A model generated the notes under the pieces. That model was given only the letters and a program-made list of their open reading frames with translations, was not told the DNA's origin and searched no databases. A stretch of 5,623 nt of DNA from Roseiflexaceae bacterium (GTDB taxonomy: Bacteria; Chloroflexota; Chloroflexia; Chloroflexales; Roseiflexaceae), in contig JACMIM010000581.1 in assembly GCA_014381165.1 (NCBI GenBank), forward strand, positions 1 to 5,623, read 5' to 3'. The translations under genes were made by a program, and so were the position numbers. The first letter of the stretch is position 1, and each line of letters opens with the position of its first letter. Shown in pieces: positions 5,450 to 5,623 of the stretch.

Positions 5450-5623
5450 CTAGCCAAGCCGGCGTCGCTCCGATGTCAGCCGTCGCTTCACAATGCCGTA
5501 GACCTGTTGGGCCAGCATGTCCAGATCGAGTGGCGGCTGCTGCTCGGGCTGCTCCGATCCCGCGTCCTCTTGGTGATCTTCGCGCGGCACCTCGCTGAAA
5601 CTGCGATCGATCGCAGCCGCCGC
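5450..5623 (-). CDS. C-terminal fragment of a small uncharacterised eCIS operon protein
   Basis: The last 57 residues of a protein running off the right edge. The visible part begins with a low-complexity acidic, Gln-rich linker (EDHQEDAGSEQPEQQPP at about 15-31), followed by a compact amphipathic segment, LDLDMLAQQVYGIVKRRLTS, and a basic end (ERRRLG, stop TAG at 5450-5452). From memory, short proteins ending in a similar D-L-D-x-L-A-x-x-V-Y-x-x-[IV]-[KR] helix occur just before the LysM gene in many eCIS operons, without a known function. A disordered tether ending in a docking helix would fit the composition, but that is inference. No strong motif allows a firmer call. It is read in the same direction, 46 nt before the LysM start, so it is probably co-transcribed. 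Confidence 0.72.
   Translation of the reverse strand, partial: AAAAIDRSFSEVPREDHQEDAGSEQPEQQPPLDLDMLAQQVYGIVKRRLTSERRRLG
5601..5616. repeat. Perfect 16-bp palindrome
   Basis: CTGCGATCGATCGCAG is its own reverse complement and contains two GATC sites. It lies inside the coding sequence of the partial gene at the right edge (codons for AAIDRS). It could be a protein or methylase target, or simply a coincidence of Ala/Ile/Asp/Arg codons. Confidence 0.4.

Noticed and set aside
5404..5457. Longer start for the LysM gene at TTG 5457
   Set aside because: TTG start with no ribosome site, overlapping the upstream stop, versus ATG 5403 with GGAGGAG 3 nt before it.
1..5623. CRISPR arrays, tRNA genes or insertion sequences
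   Set aside because: No spaced direct repeats, no cloverleaf-like segment and no transposase or terminal inverted repeats were seen; coding genes fill almost the whole window.

Overview
The window holds part of one compact, minus-strand operon encoding the baseplate and spike module of a phage-tail-like contractile injection system (CIS). It most resembles the extracellular CIS (eCIS) group that includes the Serratia antifeeding prophage Afp and the Photorhabdus PVCs. Every substantial gene reads right to left. In transcription order they are: the 3' end of a small uncharacterised protein (5623-5450), a tube-domain/LysM baseplate protein (Afp7-like, 5403-4741), a VgrG-like spike hub (Afp8-like, 4748-3075), a PAAR spike tip (Afp10-like, 3066-2797), a gp25-like sheath-initiator/wedge protein (Afp9-like, 2754-2359), a large baseplate J/gp6-like wedge protein (Afp11-like, 2330-333), and the 5' part of an FHA-domain protein (260-1).

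The intact genes form a near-complete physical path: LysM adaptor at the tube end, VgrG hub, PAAR point, and then gp25 and baseplate J, which form the wedge ring that triggers sheath contraction. Spacing is tight: one 8-nt overlap and gaps of 8 to about 72 nt. Several Shine-Dalgarno sequences are strong, and no convincing promoter or terminator lies inside the window. The operon promoter, sheath, tubes, tape measure, ATPase, second wedge (Afp12-like), tail fibres and any toxin cargo must lie outside, if present. The least standard element is the FHA (phosphothreonine-binding) domain inside the structural operon. It suggests a phosphorylation-linked role by analogy with Fha proteins of type VI secretion.

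Organism: the DNA is moderately GC-rich (high fifties percent by eye), uses GGAGG-type ribosome sites, and has no toxin or phage lysis genes in view. FHA-containing eCIS loci of this kind are found in free-living, multicellular or filamentous bacteria. Chloroflexota is my best guess, with Actinobacteria, Cyanobacteria or Myxococcota as alternatives, but the sequence alone does not settle this.

There is no intergenic stretch longer than about 75 bases. The long plus-strand open frames opposite the baseplate and VgrG genes are GC-driven shadows.
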